Notes under the pieces: generated by a model | Seen by the model: the letters and a program-made list of their open reading frames with translations, nothing else | The model's database searches: none | Told to the model about the DNA's origin: nothing | Translations under genes and position numbers: made by a program | NCBI RefSeq assembly: GCF_025465275.1 | Contig: NZ_JAODNK010000043.1 | Span: forward strand, 21,877 to 85,876 | Direction: 5' to 3' | DNA: 64,000 nt | DNA from: Nocardia sp. | GTDB taxonomy: Bacteria; Actinomycetota; Actinomycetes; Mycobacteriales; Mycobacteriaceae | Part shown: in pieces, positions 55,500-64,000 of the stretch | How the letters are laid out: each line of letters opens with the position of its first letter | How positions within the stretch are numbered: position 1 is the first letter of the stretch

Positions 55500-57175
55500 C
55501 GCACTGCCCCGCTGGGGAAGGGAGCTTCCGGCTCGGCTGTTGTGCCATCGCCGTTGTGGCCGTCGCCATTACCGTTGCCATTGCGGGTCGGGATGAGCCC
55601 CTCGGCGCTCTTTCCGTCCCAGTTCAGCAAATTGATGCGCGCCGATTTCTCTTCCGGCGCAGCAATATTGGAGTCAGTCAGGTGGAACTTCTCGGCCACG
55701 ACCTCGAAGGCGGTCATGCCGGGCCCACCGTCGGTATCCAGTGAGCATCCGGTGGCGAGCGAATCGAGTTCGTGGGCACGGGAGGTCGCCCCGGAGGGAA
55801 TCACATACCGGTGCTCGTATTTGGCGATGGCCAGCAGGCGGTACATCGCCTCGATCTCTTCCGGCGCCAGCCCGGTCGAGTCCGGGATACGCATATCGGG
55901 TTCCTGCCCGAGATTGATCGAGCGCATGAACGACCGCATCCCGGCCAGTCGCTGCAGCGAATCCCGCACCGGCCCTACATCACCGGCGGTGAACAGTTCG
56001 GCCAGGTACTCCAGGGGAATACGCAGCGCATCGATCGCGCCGAACAGATTCGAGTGGTCTTCGCCGTCGTGCCCGGTCTCCGACAGCACATCCACCACCG
56101 GCGACAGCGGCGGCACGTACCAGACCATCGGCATGGTCCGATATTCCGGATGCAGCGGCAGCGCGATCTTGTAGTCGACGATGAGCTTGTAGCAGGGTGA
56201 ATCCTGTGCCGCGGCAATCCATTCCGGCGAGATCCCGGCACGCTCCGCCTCGGCGATCACGCGTGGGTCGTGCGGGTTGAGGAACACGCCCAGCTGCGCC
56301 GGGTACAGATCCTTGTCGTTCTCGACCGACGCCGCTTCCAGCACCGCGTCGGCGTCGTAGAGCATGACCCCGATGTAGCGCAGCCGCCCGACACAGGTTT
56401 CCGAGCACACGGTCGGAATGCCGACCTCGATGCGCGGGTAGCAGAAGGTGCACTTCTCCGCCTTGCCCGTCTTGTGGTTGAAGTAGATCTTCTTATACGG
56501 GCAGCCGGTGACGCATTGCCGCCAGCCGCGGCACTTGTCCTGATCGACCAGCACGATGCCGTCTTCGGCTCGCTTGTAGATCGCCCCGGACGGACATGCC
56601 GCCGCGCACGAGGGGTTGAGGCAGTGTTCGCAGATGCGTGGGAGGTAGAACATGAACGTCTGCTCGAATTCGAGCTTCACCTGCTCGGACAGCTTGGCCA
56701 GCAGTGGATCCTTGCCGACCTGTTCGGGACCGGAGCCGAGCGAGTCGTCCCAGTTCGGCCCCCAGGTGACCTTGGTGTCCTTGCCGGTGATCAGCGATTT
56801 GGGGCGTGCTACCGGGCTGGTGTCCATGTGTGGTGCGGCCAGCAGGTTTTCGTAGTCGTAGCTCCACGGGTCGTAATAGTCCGACACGGTGGGCAGGTCC
56901 GGATTGGCGAAGATATTGAGCAGCCGCTTCATTCGCGACCCGGATTTGAGCGTCAGCTTGCCGCGCCGATTGCGTACCCAGCCGCCCTTCCACTTCTCCT
57001 GATCCTCGTACTGCCGCGGATACCCTTGTCCCGGCCGGGTTTCCACATTGTTGAACCACATGTACTCGGTGCCGCCGCGATTGGTCCAGGCCTGCTTGCA
57101 GGTGACGCTGCAGGTGTGGCAGCCGATGCATTTGTCGAGGTTCATGACCATCGACAGTTGCGCCATGACACGCAT
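55496..57175 (-). CDS. narH: respiratory nitrate reductase beta subunit (iron-sulfur)
   Basis: 559 residues from ATG 57175. Four cysteine clusters are visible: CIGCHTCSVTCKQAW; CEHCLNPSCAAACPSGAIY; CRGWRQCVTGCPYKK (with Trp in place of one Cys, giving the 3Fe-4S centre); CTFCYPRIEVGIPTVCSETC. It carries electrons from NarI to NarG. A Gly/Asn/Asp-rich tail ends the protein. Confidence 0.97.
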   Translation of the reverse strand: MRVMAQLSMVMNLDKCIGCHTCSVTCKQAWTNRGGTEYMWFNNVETRPGQGYPRQYEDQEKWKGGWVRNRRGKLTLKSGSRMKRLLNIFANPDLPTVSDYYDPWSYDYENLLAAPHMDTSPVARPKSLITGKDTKVTWGPNWDDSLGSGPEQVGKDPLLAKLSEQVKLEFEQTFMFYLPRICEHCLNPSCAAACPSGAIYKRAEDGIVLVDQDKCRGWRQCVTGCPYKKIYFNHKTGKAEKCTFCYPRIEVGIPTVCSETCVGRLRYIGVMLYDADAVLEAASVENDKDLYPAQLGVFLNPHDPRVIAEAERAGISPEWIAAAQDSPCYKLIVDYKIALPLHPEYRTMPMVWYVPPLSPVVDVLSETGHDGEDHSNLFGAIDALRIPLEYLAELFTAGDVGPVRDSLQRLAGMRSFMRSINLGQEPDMRIPDSTGLAPEEIEAMYRLLAIAKYEHRYVIPSGATSRAHELDSLATGCSLDTDGGPGMTAFEVVAEKFHLTDSNIAAPEEKSARINLLNWDGKSAEGLIPTRNGNGNGDGHNGDGTTAEPEAPFPSGAVR

Positions 57176-57176
57176 G

Positions 57177-60100
57177 TCAGTACTCCACTTCCTGCGAGCG
57201 CTTACGAATGGTGGTGACCTCGTCGCGCTGATTTCCGGTGGGCCCGTGGTAGTTCAGGGCGAAAGACTGCTGGGCGTACCCGCCGATGAGGTGCGAGGGC
57301 TTGATCATGATGCGAGTCAGCGCATTGTGGATACCGCCGCGTTTGCCCCGGCCCTTGAAGTCGTCGGGCGCGTCGGTCACGTTGCCGCTCTTGCCGTTCG
57401 ATGCGACGGGCGGTCCCTCGATGCGCGGCACGTTCACCGTGCGGTCCTGGGCGTGGTACATGAACACCGTGCCCTCGGGCATGCGGTGTGACACGATGGC
57501 GCGCGCCACGACCACACCGTTTCTGTTCACCGCCTCGATCCAATCATTGTCGGCCACACCGATTTTGGCTGCATCGACCTCCGACATCCAGATGGCCTGG
57601 CCGCCGCGCGAGAGCGTGAGCATGTGCAGATTGTCCTGGTACGCGGAGTGGATCGACCACTTCGAGTGCGGCGTCAGATACCGCACCGTCACTCCGTTCT
57701 CGGTCACCTTGCCGATACCGGGTTCGCTGAACAGCGCCGACATGTCCAGTGGGGGACGATAAATCGGCAGTTGCTCACCGAGTTCGATCATCCAATCGTG
57801 ATCGAGGTAGAAGTGCTGCCGCCCCGTCAACGTGTGCCAGGGCTTCAGCCGCTCGGTATTGATGGTGAACGGGGAGTACCGGCGTCCACCGGTCTCACTG
57901 CCAGACCATTCCGGGGACGTGATGACTGGAACGGGCCGAGCCTGGGTGTCGGCGAACGTGATTCGTTTGCCCTCGTGCTCGGCGGCCAGATCGGCCAGCC
58001 GGGTACCGGTGCGCTTTTCCAGCGCCTCGAAACCTTCCACCGCGAGCCGGCCATTGGTGGTGCCGGACAGCGCCAGAATGGCCTCCGCCGCATGAGTGTC
58101 CTTGGCCAGCGACGGCCGCCCCTGCGCGATACCCGAGACCACCGCCCCGTTCATGCCCTTCAGATACTCGACCTCGGCACCGGGATAGGTGGTGACGCCC
58201 TTGGTGGTGAGGCCGAGCTGCTCGACGAGCGGCCCGAGTGCGGCCATCTTCTCCGCGACCTTCGGATAATCACGTTCGACCACAACGATTTTCGGCATCG
58301 TCTTTCCGGGGATGGGCTCACATTCGCCCTTCTTCCAGTCGAGTACCCGGCCGCTCGCCTGTGCCAGCGCATCGGCGGTGTCGTGCTGCAGCGGCACCAT
58401 CACGATGTCCTTGCGGATACCGAGATGCTTCTCCGCCAGCCAGGAGAATCCCCGGGCAATGCGATGGAATGCCTCGAAATCGGTGCGGGTCTCCCACGGC
58501 GGCGAAATCGCCGGAGAGAAGGCGTGCACAAACGGATGCATATCCGTGGAGGACAGATCGTGCTTCTCGTACCAGGTGGCGGCGGGCAGCACGATATCGG
58601 AGAACATGGTGGTGCTGGTCATCCGGAAGTCCAGGGACAGCAGCAGATCCAGCTTTCCGGTGGCGGCCTGATCGCGCCACACCAGCTCCTGCGGCCGTAC
58701 CCCGGCGGCCTCGGCGGTCTGCAGATTGGAATCCGCGCCCAGCAGATGTTTGTGGAAGTACTCATTGCCCTTGCCGGACGAGCCGAGCAGATTGGCCCGC
58801 CAGACCGTCAGTACGCGCGGGAAGTTCTCGGGTGCGTCCGGATCTTCGCAGGCGAAGCGCAGGGCGCCGGTTTTGAGACCGTCGACGACGTAGTCGGCCG
58901 CGCTCCTGCCCGCGGCCTCCGCCTCATCGGCCAGATCGAGCGGGTTGCGATCGAGCGTCGGATAGGACGGCATCCAGCCCAATCGTGTTGCGAGCGCGAT
59001 ATTGTCGGCCGCCGTCCGTCCCGCGAAACTGCCCTTGCCCAGCGGTGAGGAGAAGGTCTCCGAGGTGAACGGGTCATACCGCCACTGATCATTGGTGAGG
59101 TACCAGAACACGGTGCCCTGCATCTGGCGCGGGTTGCGCTGCCAGTCGGCGGCGAAAGCCAGTGTGGACCAACCGGTTACCGGCCGGCACTTCTCCTGGC
59201 CCACGTAATGCGCCCAGCCGCCGCCGTTCACGCCCTGACAGCCGGTGAGCAGTGTCAAAGTGAAGAAGGCGCGGTAGATCTGGTCGGAGTGGAACCAGTG
59301 GTTGGTGCCCGCGCCCATGAGAATCATGGACCGGCCGTTCGAACGTTCGGCATTGTCGGCGAATTCGCGGCCGATGCGTTCGGCCTGCTTGGCGGGAACG
59401 CCGGTGATCGTCTCCTGCCAGGCCGGGGTGTACGGCTCGTTCGGGTCGTCGTATCCCGTCGGCCAGCTGCCGGGCAGGCCGGGACGTGCCACGCCGTACT
59501 GGGCGAGCAATAGATCGAATACCGTCGTCACCCGTTTGCCCGCAACAACAGTCGTGGGAACGCCGCGGGTGAGCACCTCCGAGGTCGTTCCGTCGAAGCG
59601 GGGAAACTGCACGGCCGCAGCATCATCGGTGCGGCCGTGCAGGGTCAGCAGCGGATCGACGCCTCCCAGGTCCAGATTCCAGCGGCCCTTGCCCGCTTCG
59701 GTGAAGCGATGTCCCAGGGATCCATTGGGCACCTGCGGATTTCCGTCGGCATCGAGTAGTACGGGCTGGAATTCCACCGCTTCCGCGGTGTGGCCGAGGT
59801 CGGCGGCGGTGAGGAACTTGCCGGGTACGCAGACGCCGTTGTTCTCGTCGAGGGTGACGAGGTAGGGCAGGTCGGTGTACTGCTTGATGTAGTTGTCGAA
59901 ATACGAGGTCGACTTGTCGACGAAGAATTCCTTGAGCACCACGTGCCCCATGGCCATGGCGAGCGCGGCATCGGTGCCCGGGCGTGCGGGCACCCATTCG
60001 TCGGCGAACTTGGTGTTGTCGGCGTAATCGGGGGAGACCACCACGACCTTCTGGCCGCGATACCGGGCCTCGGTCATGTAGTGGGCGTCCGGGGTTCGGG

Positions 60101-60905
60101 TGACCGGGACATTGGAGCCCCACATGATCAGGTAGCCGGCATCGAACCAGTCCGCCGATTCCGGTACGTCGGTCTGGTCGCCGAACACCTGCGGCGAGGC
60201 TACCGGCAGGTCGGCGTACCAGTCGTAGAACGACAGCATGGAGCCGCCGATGAGGGAGATGAAGCGCGCGCCGACGGCATGGCTGACCATCGACATGGCG
60301 GGAATGGGGGAGAAGCCCGCGACCCGATCCGGCCCGTACTGCTTGATGGTGTAAACGTGTGCGGCAGCGGCGATTTCGGACGCTTCCCACCACTCGGCCC
60401 GGACGAACCCGCCCCGGCCGCGTGCGGACTTGTAGGTCTTGGCCCGCTCCGGATCCTCGACGATGGACTCCCACGCCAGCACCGGATCCTTCAGCCGCTC
60501 CTTGGCCTCCCGGTACATCTCCAGCAGCACGCCGCGCACGTACGGATACCGAATGCGGGCAGGCGAATACGTGTACCAGGAGAACGACGCACCACGCGGG
60601 CAGCCGCGCGGCTCGTACTCCGGCTTGTCCGCGCCCACCGACGGGTAATCGGTCTGCTGTGACTCCCAGGTGATCACACCGTCTTTGACGTAGATCTTCC
60701 ACGAACACGACCCGGTGCAGTTCACACCGTGCGTGGAGCGCACCACCTTGTCGTGCGACCACCGATCCCGGTAGAACTCGTCCGCTTCGCGCCCGCCCAC
60801 CTGATGCAGCGTGCGCAGGTCTGCGGAAACCTCACCGCGATTGAAGTACTTTCCCAATCGAAGCAGTGCATCGCCGGAGGAAGATCCGGTGTGCGTTTCA
60901 GGCAT
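57177..60905 (-). CDS. narG: respiratory nitrate reductase alpha subunit (molybdenum)
   Basis: 1242 residues, the family length. The FS0 [4Fe-4S] ligands are in HGVNCTGSCSWKIYV and GCPRGASFSW; the Asp in ESADWF near LIMWGSNVPVTRTPDAHY is the likely Mo ligand. Reduces nitrate to nitrite at the cytosolic side with bis-MGD cofactor. First gene of narGHJI; a GGGGG-rich site precedes ATG 60905. No signal peptide. Confidence 0.97.
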   Translation of the reverse strand: MPETHTGSSSGDALLRLGKYFNRGEVSADLRTLHQVGGREADEFYRDRWSHDKVVRSTHGVNCTGSCSWKIYVKDGVITWESQQTDYPSVGADKPEYEPRGCPRGASFSWYTYSPARIRYPYVRGVLLEMYREAKERLKDPVLAWESIVEDPERAKTYKSARGRGGFVRAEWWEASEIAAAAHVYTIKQYGPDRVAGFSPIPAMSMVSHAVGARFISLIGGSMLSFYDWYADLPVASPQVFGDQTDVPESADWFDAGYLIMWGSNVPVTRTPDAHYMTEARYRGQKVVVVSPDYADNTKFADEWVPARPGTDAALAMAMGHVVLKEFFVDKSTSYFDNYIKQYTDLPYLVTLDENNGVCVPGKFLTAADLGHTAEAVEFQPVLLDADGNPQVPNGSLGHRFTEAGKGRWNLDLGGVDPLLTLHGRTDDAAAVQFPRFDGTTSEVLTRGVPTTVVAGKRVTTVFDLLLAQYGVARPGLPGSWPTGYDDPNEPYTPAWQETITGVPAKQAERIGREFADNAERSNGRSMILMGAGTNHWFHSDQIYRAFFTLTLLTGCQGVNGGGWAHYVGQEKCRPVTGWSTLAFAADWQRNPRQMQGTVFWYLTNDQWRYDPFTSETFSSPLGKGSFAGRTAADNIALATRLGWMPSYPTLDRNPLDLADEAEAAGRSAADYVVDGLKTGALRFACEDPDAPENFPRVLTVWRANLLGSSGKGNEYFHKHLLGADSNLQTAEAAGVRPQELVWRDQAATGKLDLLLSLDFRMTSTTMFSDIVLPAATWYEKHDLSSTDMHPFVHAFSPAISPPWETRTDFEAFHRIARGFSWLAEKHLGIRKDIVMVPLQHDTADALAQASGRVLDWKKGECEPIPGKTMPKIVVVERDYPKVAEKMAALGPLVEQLGLTTKGVTTYPGAEVEYLKGMNGAVVSGIAQGRPSLAKDTHAAEAILALSGTTNGRLAVEGFEALEKRTGTRLADLAAEHEGKRITFADTQARPVPVITSPEWSGSETGGRRYSPFTINTERLKPWHTLTGRQHFYLDHDWMIELGEQLPIYRPPLDMSALFSEPGIGKVTENGVTVRYLTPHSKWSIHSAYQDNLHMLTLSRGGQAIWMSEVDAAKIGVADNDWIEAVNRNGVVVARAIVSHRMPEGTVFMYHAQDRTVNVPRIEGPPVASNGKSGNVTDAPDDFKGRGKRGGIHNALTRIMIKPSHLIGGYAQQSFALNYHGPTGNQRDEVTTIRKRSQEVEY

Positions 60906-61272
60906 GACGCCCCCATCGAGAGAGAAGAACTGGGCTGCTGGCTCGACTGTAAGGACGTGGACGCGGGCAGCAAAACGCTTCTCTCACAGTGCGCGTGAGG
61001 TGTTTGTGAGCTGTGAGATCGCGGCAACCTGCCGGTCACTGGTTAGTCGCGACACTACCTTGTGCATTCGGGCGTGACCTGCGGTGATTCACTTTCACGC
61101 GGTGAAGGAGGCTACATTCGAGGACTTCCGGGCCGCTCGCGGTGATGCTTTGGAAACGGTCGGTTCTCCCGCGCTTTACATTTGTTAACACACTTTCCCG
61201 GCAATATGGATTGCCGGGAAATCGCGGAGGAATATCCGGATCACTCCGGGATCGTTCGAATATTGTGCTCGC
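60906..61272. promoter_or_regulatory. 367-bp divergent control region of narG and the YdeI-like gene
   Basis: No gene seen. It holds CTCAC-n7-GTGAG near 60990, the palindrome TTCAC-gcg-GTGAA at 61094-61106, one GlnR-like half box GTGAT-n6-GAAAC at 61142-61157, and a 9-bp-stem hairpin tcccggcaa-tatgga-ttgccggga at 61196-61219. TATTGT at 61261-61266 is a likely -10 for a leaderless transcript starting at ATG 61273. Confidence 0.45.
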
Positions 61273-61719
61273 ATGCATCGATTCGAGGGCTCGATTCACT
61301 CCGCCGACGGGGGTGGCGCGTATATCCCCGTTCCCGCCGCGATCCTCGAAGCGCTCGGCGGCGGCGGTCGCATCCCCGTGCATGCCACCTTCGACGGTAT
61401 TCCGTACATCGGTTCCATCATGTCCATGGGCGGCGGCCCCTGTCTGGGCCTGCTGAAGTCCATTCGGGCCGATCTGGGGAAGGGGCCCGGCGACGCGGTG
61501 TCGGTGACCGTGGAGCGCGATGCCGCCGAGCGCGCCGTCGACGTGCCTGATGACCTGGCTGCGGCCCTGGCGGACGCGGATGCGCGGGCGGCGTTCGACG
61601 CGCTCTCCTATTCTCGCCGCCGCGAGGCCGTCAAGGCCATCACCGATGCGAAGCGGCCGGAGACTCGTGCGCGCCGGATTGCCAAGGCAGTCGAGGACGT
61701 GCTGCCGGGCCGAGGGTGA
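61273..61719 (+). CDS. YdeI/OmpD-associated family protein with DUF1905 domain
   Basis: 148 residues. DUF1905 at the N-terminus (GGGAYIPVPAAILEALGGGG, GIPYIGSIMSMGGGPCLGLL) and the YdeI-type ending FDALSYSRRREAVKAITDAK, RPETRARRIAKAVEDVL. Cytosolic, function unsettled. Its 3' end overlaps the convergent FAD monooxygenase by 80 bases. Probably leaderless. Confidence 0.88.
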   Translation: MHRFEGSIHSADGGGAYIPVPAAILEALGGGGRIPVHATFDGIPYIGSIMSMGGGPCLGLLKSIRADLGKGPGDAVSVTVERDAAERAVDVPDDLAAALADADARAAFDALSYSRRREAVKAITDAKRPETRARRIAKAVEDVLPGRG

Positions 61720-63226
61720 GCGCCAGGGCAGTCTGGAGTGCGCCTGCGGGATCCGTGGGCAGCTGCGGTGCGCGCCAGGCGATTATCTGATCAGGGCGAA
61801 CCAGTAGTGCGCCATCTGGTGTGAGATTTGCTGTCCTGCAATAAGTCTCAGGTATTTCATGAACTCTCAAATCCGGAATGCCGGTCGCGGTCGCGTGCCA
61901 CGCCGCTCCGGAGGGGCCGACGAGCAGTGCGAAGTCGGTGTCGATGAGATCGAGGGTCGATCGGCCTGGTGTGAGATAGGCATGTGGCAGGCGAGTTCCC
62001 GGCTGGCCTGCGATATCGAGGTGATCCATGCTGTGTGTGCTGGCATCGTCGACGAATGCGCCTGTGGGATAGCGGTTTCCGAGTATGAGGGCGAGGGGAT
62101 CGGCCAACGGTGTGGCATCGATGGACTTGCGATTCATGGTGCGCAGGTTGGTGGTTCGAATGCTCGATTGGTCGGCGATGAACCATCCGATCGGGTGGCG
62201 TTCGGACTGATAGGTGTCCAGCAGCGCCGGGTCCGCGGTGCCGTGCAGGACGCGGGCCAGCTTCCAGGCGAGATTGTGTCCGTCCTCGATTCCGGTATTC
62301 GCGCCCGCTGCGGCGAACGGCGGCATGACATGGGCGGCGTCCCCGGCCAGGAAGATGCGGCCGCGGCCATAGGTATCGGCGACGAACATCCCGGGCTCCC
62401 AGGGCATTACGCTCATGATCTCGATATCGACCGTGGGATCGCCGATGGCGGTGCGCAGGGCGTCCGGCCACTCCCGGGCAGCGCGATCCAGGCCTGTCGC
62501 ACTGGAGAATATCCATCGCGACGAGCCGTCGATGGAAGCGAAAGCGCCTGGCACACTGTCGTTCTCGATCTGGCAGAGATTGAACTCGCGCCCGCGCACC
62601 AGCTCCGCGAGCTCGGCGCGGAAGTAGACATTCACCGCCCGGCCCAGGGTGCCGCGACCGCTGCGGGGAATGCCCAGCCGCTCCCGAATCGGGCTACCGG
62701 ACCCGTCGGCGGCGATCAGGTAGTCGGCGTGCAACTGCTGCACGGTGCCGTCGGCGGTACGCAAGGTGGCGTCGACTCCGGTGCCGTCGTCGTGGAAGTC
62801 GATGAGTTCCACACCGAATCGCACGTCGGCGCCGCGCGCCTCGGCCAGGCCGCGCAGCACGGGTTCGAGGTGATCCTGTGCGCAGAGGCAGGCTGTCGCG
62901 GGTGTGATGGCATCCCAGTCCGGCAGGCCGCCGGGCAGCGTGAACGGCAGCCGCTCGGCCTCGGCGAGGGTCGGTCCGGCGGCCATGAACTGGTAACTCG
63001 CCAGGTCGCGTGCCGCGTCCAGGACCTCGTCGGCGATGCCGAGCTGCCGGAACAACTCCATGGTCCGGATATTGATGCGCCGCGCCTTGGGCTGCGGCGA
63101 TGTTGTGGTGCGCCGCTCCACCAGCGTCACCTCGACTCCGTGCCGGCGCAGGAACAGCGCCGCGCACAGTCCTGCCAATCCGCCCCCGACCACCACTACT
63201 CGTTGTTCGTGTACGTCGTACATCAT
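61640..63226 (-). CDS. FAD-dependent aromatic monooxygenase (PheA/TfdB family)
   Basis: 528 residues from ATG 63226 or the adjacent ATG 63223; upstream open sequence lacks homology and runs through the divergent gene. FAD loop VVVVGGGLAGLCAALFLRRHG, DG motif LIAADGSGSPIRERLG and GD motif GRIFLAGDAAHVMPPFAAAG with NTGIEDGHNLAWKL are complete. A thioredoxin-like C-terminal domain follows. It hydroxylates an aromatic or polyketide compound. Start codon lies within the palindrome at 63207-63243. Confidence 0.92.
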   Translation of the reverse strand: MMYDVHEQRVVVVGGGLAGLCAALFLRRHGVEVTLVERRTTTSPQPKARRINIRTMELFRQLGIADEVLDAARDLASYQFMAAGPTLAEAERLPFTLPGGLPDWDAITPATACLCAQDHLEPVLRGLAEARGADVRFGVELIDFHDDGTGVDATLRTADGTVQQLHADYLIAADGSGSPIRERLGIPRSGRGTLGRAVNVYFRAELAELVRGREFNLCQIENDSVPGAFASIDGSSRWIFSSATGLDRAAREWPDALRTAIGDPTVDIEIMSVMPWEPGMFVADTYGRGRIFLAGDAAHVMPPFAAAGANTGIEDGHNLAWKLARVLHGTADPALLDTYQSERHPIGWFIADQSSIRTTNLRTMNRKSIDATPLADPLALILGNRYPTGAFVDDASTHSMDHLDIAGQPGTRLPHAYLTPGRSTLDLIDTDFALLVGPSGAAWHATATGIPDLRVHEIPETYCRTANLTPDGALLVRPDQIIAWRAPQLPTDPAGALQTALALTLGPAARPRLPWQSGAHESPAASHR

Positions 63227-63243
63227 GTGTACGTTGTACACGA
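63207..63243. promoter_or_regulatory. nested palindrome, likely TetR operator
   Basis: Outer arms tcgtgtac (63207-63214) and gtacacga (63236-63243); repeated GTAC steps lie between. It overlaps the monooxygenase start codon and lies 29 bases before the TetR gene, so binding would block both. Confidence 0.65.
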
Positions 63244-63271
63244 ATGATTGAATCTCCCGCAAGGAGGTGAC

Positions 63272-64000
63272 ATGAACGACGACACGACCGCACCCGGCCC
63301 ACTGATCTGGTCGCTGCCCGAACCCCCGGGCCGCCCCACCACCACGCTGAGCCGCGCCGATATCCTGCGAGCCGCGCTGACCATCGCCGATGCCGAAGGT
63401 GCGCACGCCCTCACCATGCGCCGGGTGGCGACCGCGGTGGGTGCGTCGACCCCCATGTCCCTCTATCGCTACGTGGGCAGTAAAGACGGCCTGGTCGACC
63501 TCATGATCGATGCCGTCTACGGCGAAATCCCCCTCCCCACAGCACCTTCCGGCCCCTGGCGCACCGCCTTGGAGAAGCTGTCCCTGGACACCTGGACCGT
63601 CATCGGGCGCCACCTGTGGTTCGGCCACCTGGTCCACACCCGCCCCCCGCTCGGCCCGAATGCCCTGCGCTACTTCGACTTCCGCTTCGCCCTGCTCGAA
63701 CCCCTCGGCATCACCGCCGACGAGATGACCCGCATCACCACCGCCATCGACGGCCACCTCATAGGCACCGCCCTGCAACTCGCCGAAGAACAACGCATGC
63801 GCACCCGCACCGGCCTGCACACCGACCAGCAACTAGCCGAAGCCGCCGCCCCCCTCCTACAGCCCATCCTCGCCGCCGACCGCCACCCCGCCTTCACCCG
63901 CTGGCTAGCCGCCCGAACCCTCACCGACCTCACCGACCCCGTCGCCTGGACCCTCACCTGCCTACTCGACGGCATCACCACCCGCCTGAACCTCCCCACC
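63272..64000 (+). CDS. TetR/AcrR-family regulator (3' end outside window)
   Basis: At least 243 residues from ATG 63272, with a perfect AAGGAGG upstream; the frame is still open at base 64000. After a 28-residue Pro-rich leader comes the helix-turn-helix (ILRAALTIADAEGAHALTMR, RVATAVGASTPMSLYRYVGS) and a TetR_C-like ligand domain. Divergent from the FAD monooxygenase, a classic repressor/target arrangement. Confidence 0.92.
   Translation, partial: MNDDTTAPGPLIWSLPEPPGRPTTTLSRADILRAALTIADAEGAHALTMRRVATAVGASTPMSLYRYVGSKDGLVDLMIDAVYGEIPLPTAPSGPWRTALEKLSLDTWTVIGRHLWFGHLVHTRPPLGPNALRYFDFRFALLEPLGITADEMTRITTAIDGHLIGTALQLAEEQRMRTRTGLHTDQQLAEAAAPLLQPILAADRHPAFTRWLAARTLTDLTDPVAWTLTCLLDGITTRLNLPT

Overview
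The window looks like chromosomal DNA of a Nocardia-like mycolic-acid actinomycete. Support comes from very high G+C, many GTG starts, WhiB and mycothiol-type anti-sigma proteins, and a gene order that, from memory, follows Mycobacterium tuberculosis Rv3205c-Rv3228 almost gene for gene (rsgA, aroA, YedK, sigH, rshA, biotinyl protein, pdtaS, whiB1, DAG kinase, gpm2, rhlE, ferritin-like, TB9.4, TetR, DUF3152, moeZ, TIGR02569). No tRNA, rRNA, CRISPR array, transposase or prophage gene was seen.

Layout. 1-4725: 3' part of a LuxR-family ATPase regulator, a small Cys-rich protein, an Lnt-like acyltransferase/nitrilase, a deazaflavin-dependent reductase. 4731-13853: YbaB, RsgA, AroA, an aldehyde dehydrogenase, the DNA-lesion protein YedK, a MarR-controlled drug exporter and YbaK. 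13910-20890: stress and signalling core (SigH/RshA with its own SigH promoter, ribosomal protein bL37, biotinyl carrier, PdtaS, WhiB1 with a CRP site, lipid kinase, GNAT, phosphatase). 20987-34156: housekeeping genes including a DEAD-box helicase with an unusually long Ala/Lys/Arg-rich tail, a degenerate SGNH protein, MoeZ and several conserved actinobacterial unknowns.

34226-45157 is a nitrate/nitrite assimilation region: NarK-type transporter, GntR regulator and CynX-type transporter, then narK-nirB-nirD-nnaR-sirohydrochlorin chelatase, with two GlnR-like boxes. 45249-53592 holds two small genes and a TetR-controlled catabolic operon (FMO/BVMO, serine hydrolase, acyl-CoA ligase, amidohydrolase, SDR) facing a perfect 29-bp palindrome. 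53774-60905 is a complete respiratory nitrate reductase operon narGHJI on the minus strand. The end (61273-64000) has a YdeI-like protein and a divergent FAD monooxygenase/TetR pair sharing a nested palindrome.

The most interesting unexplained signal is a ~105-134 bp element present three times (15051-15184 minus, 17389-17521 plus, 29099-29202 plus), always between convergent genes, with conserved ends, constant length and hairpins whose stems change in a compensatory way. It looks like an undescribed structured RNA or 3'-end element. A second interspersed element, a long bulged hairpin, occurs at 15674-15766 and 19129-19194.
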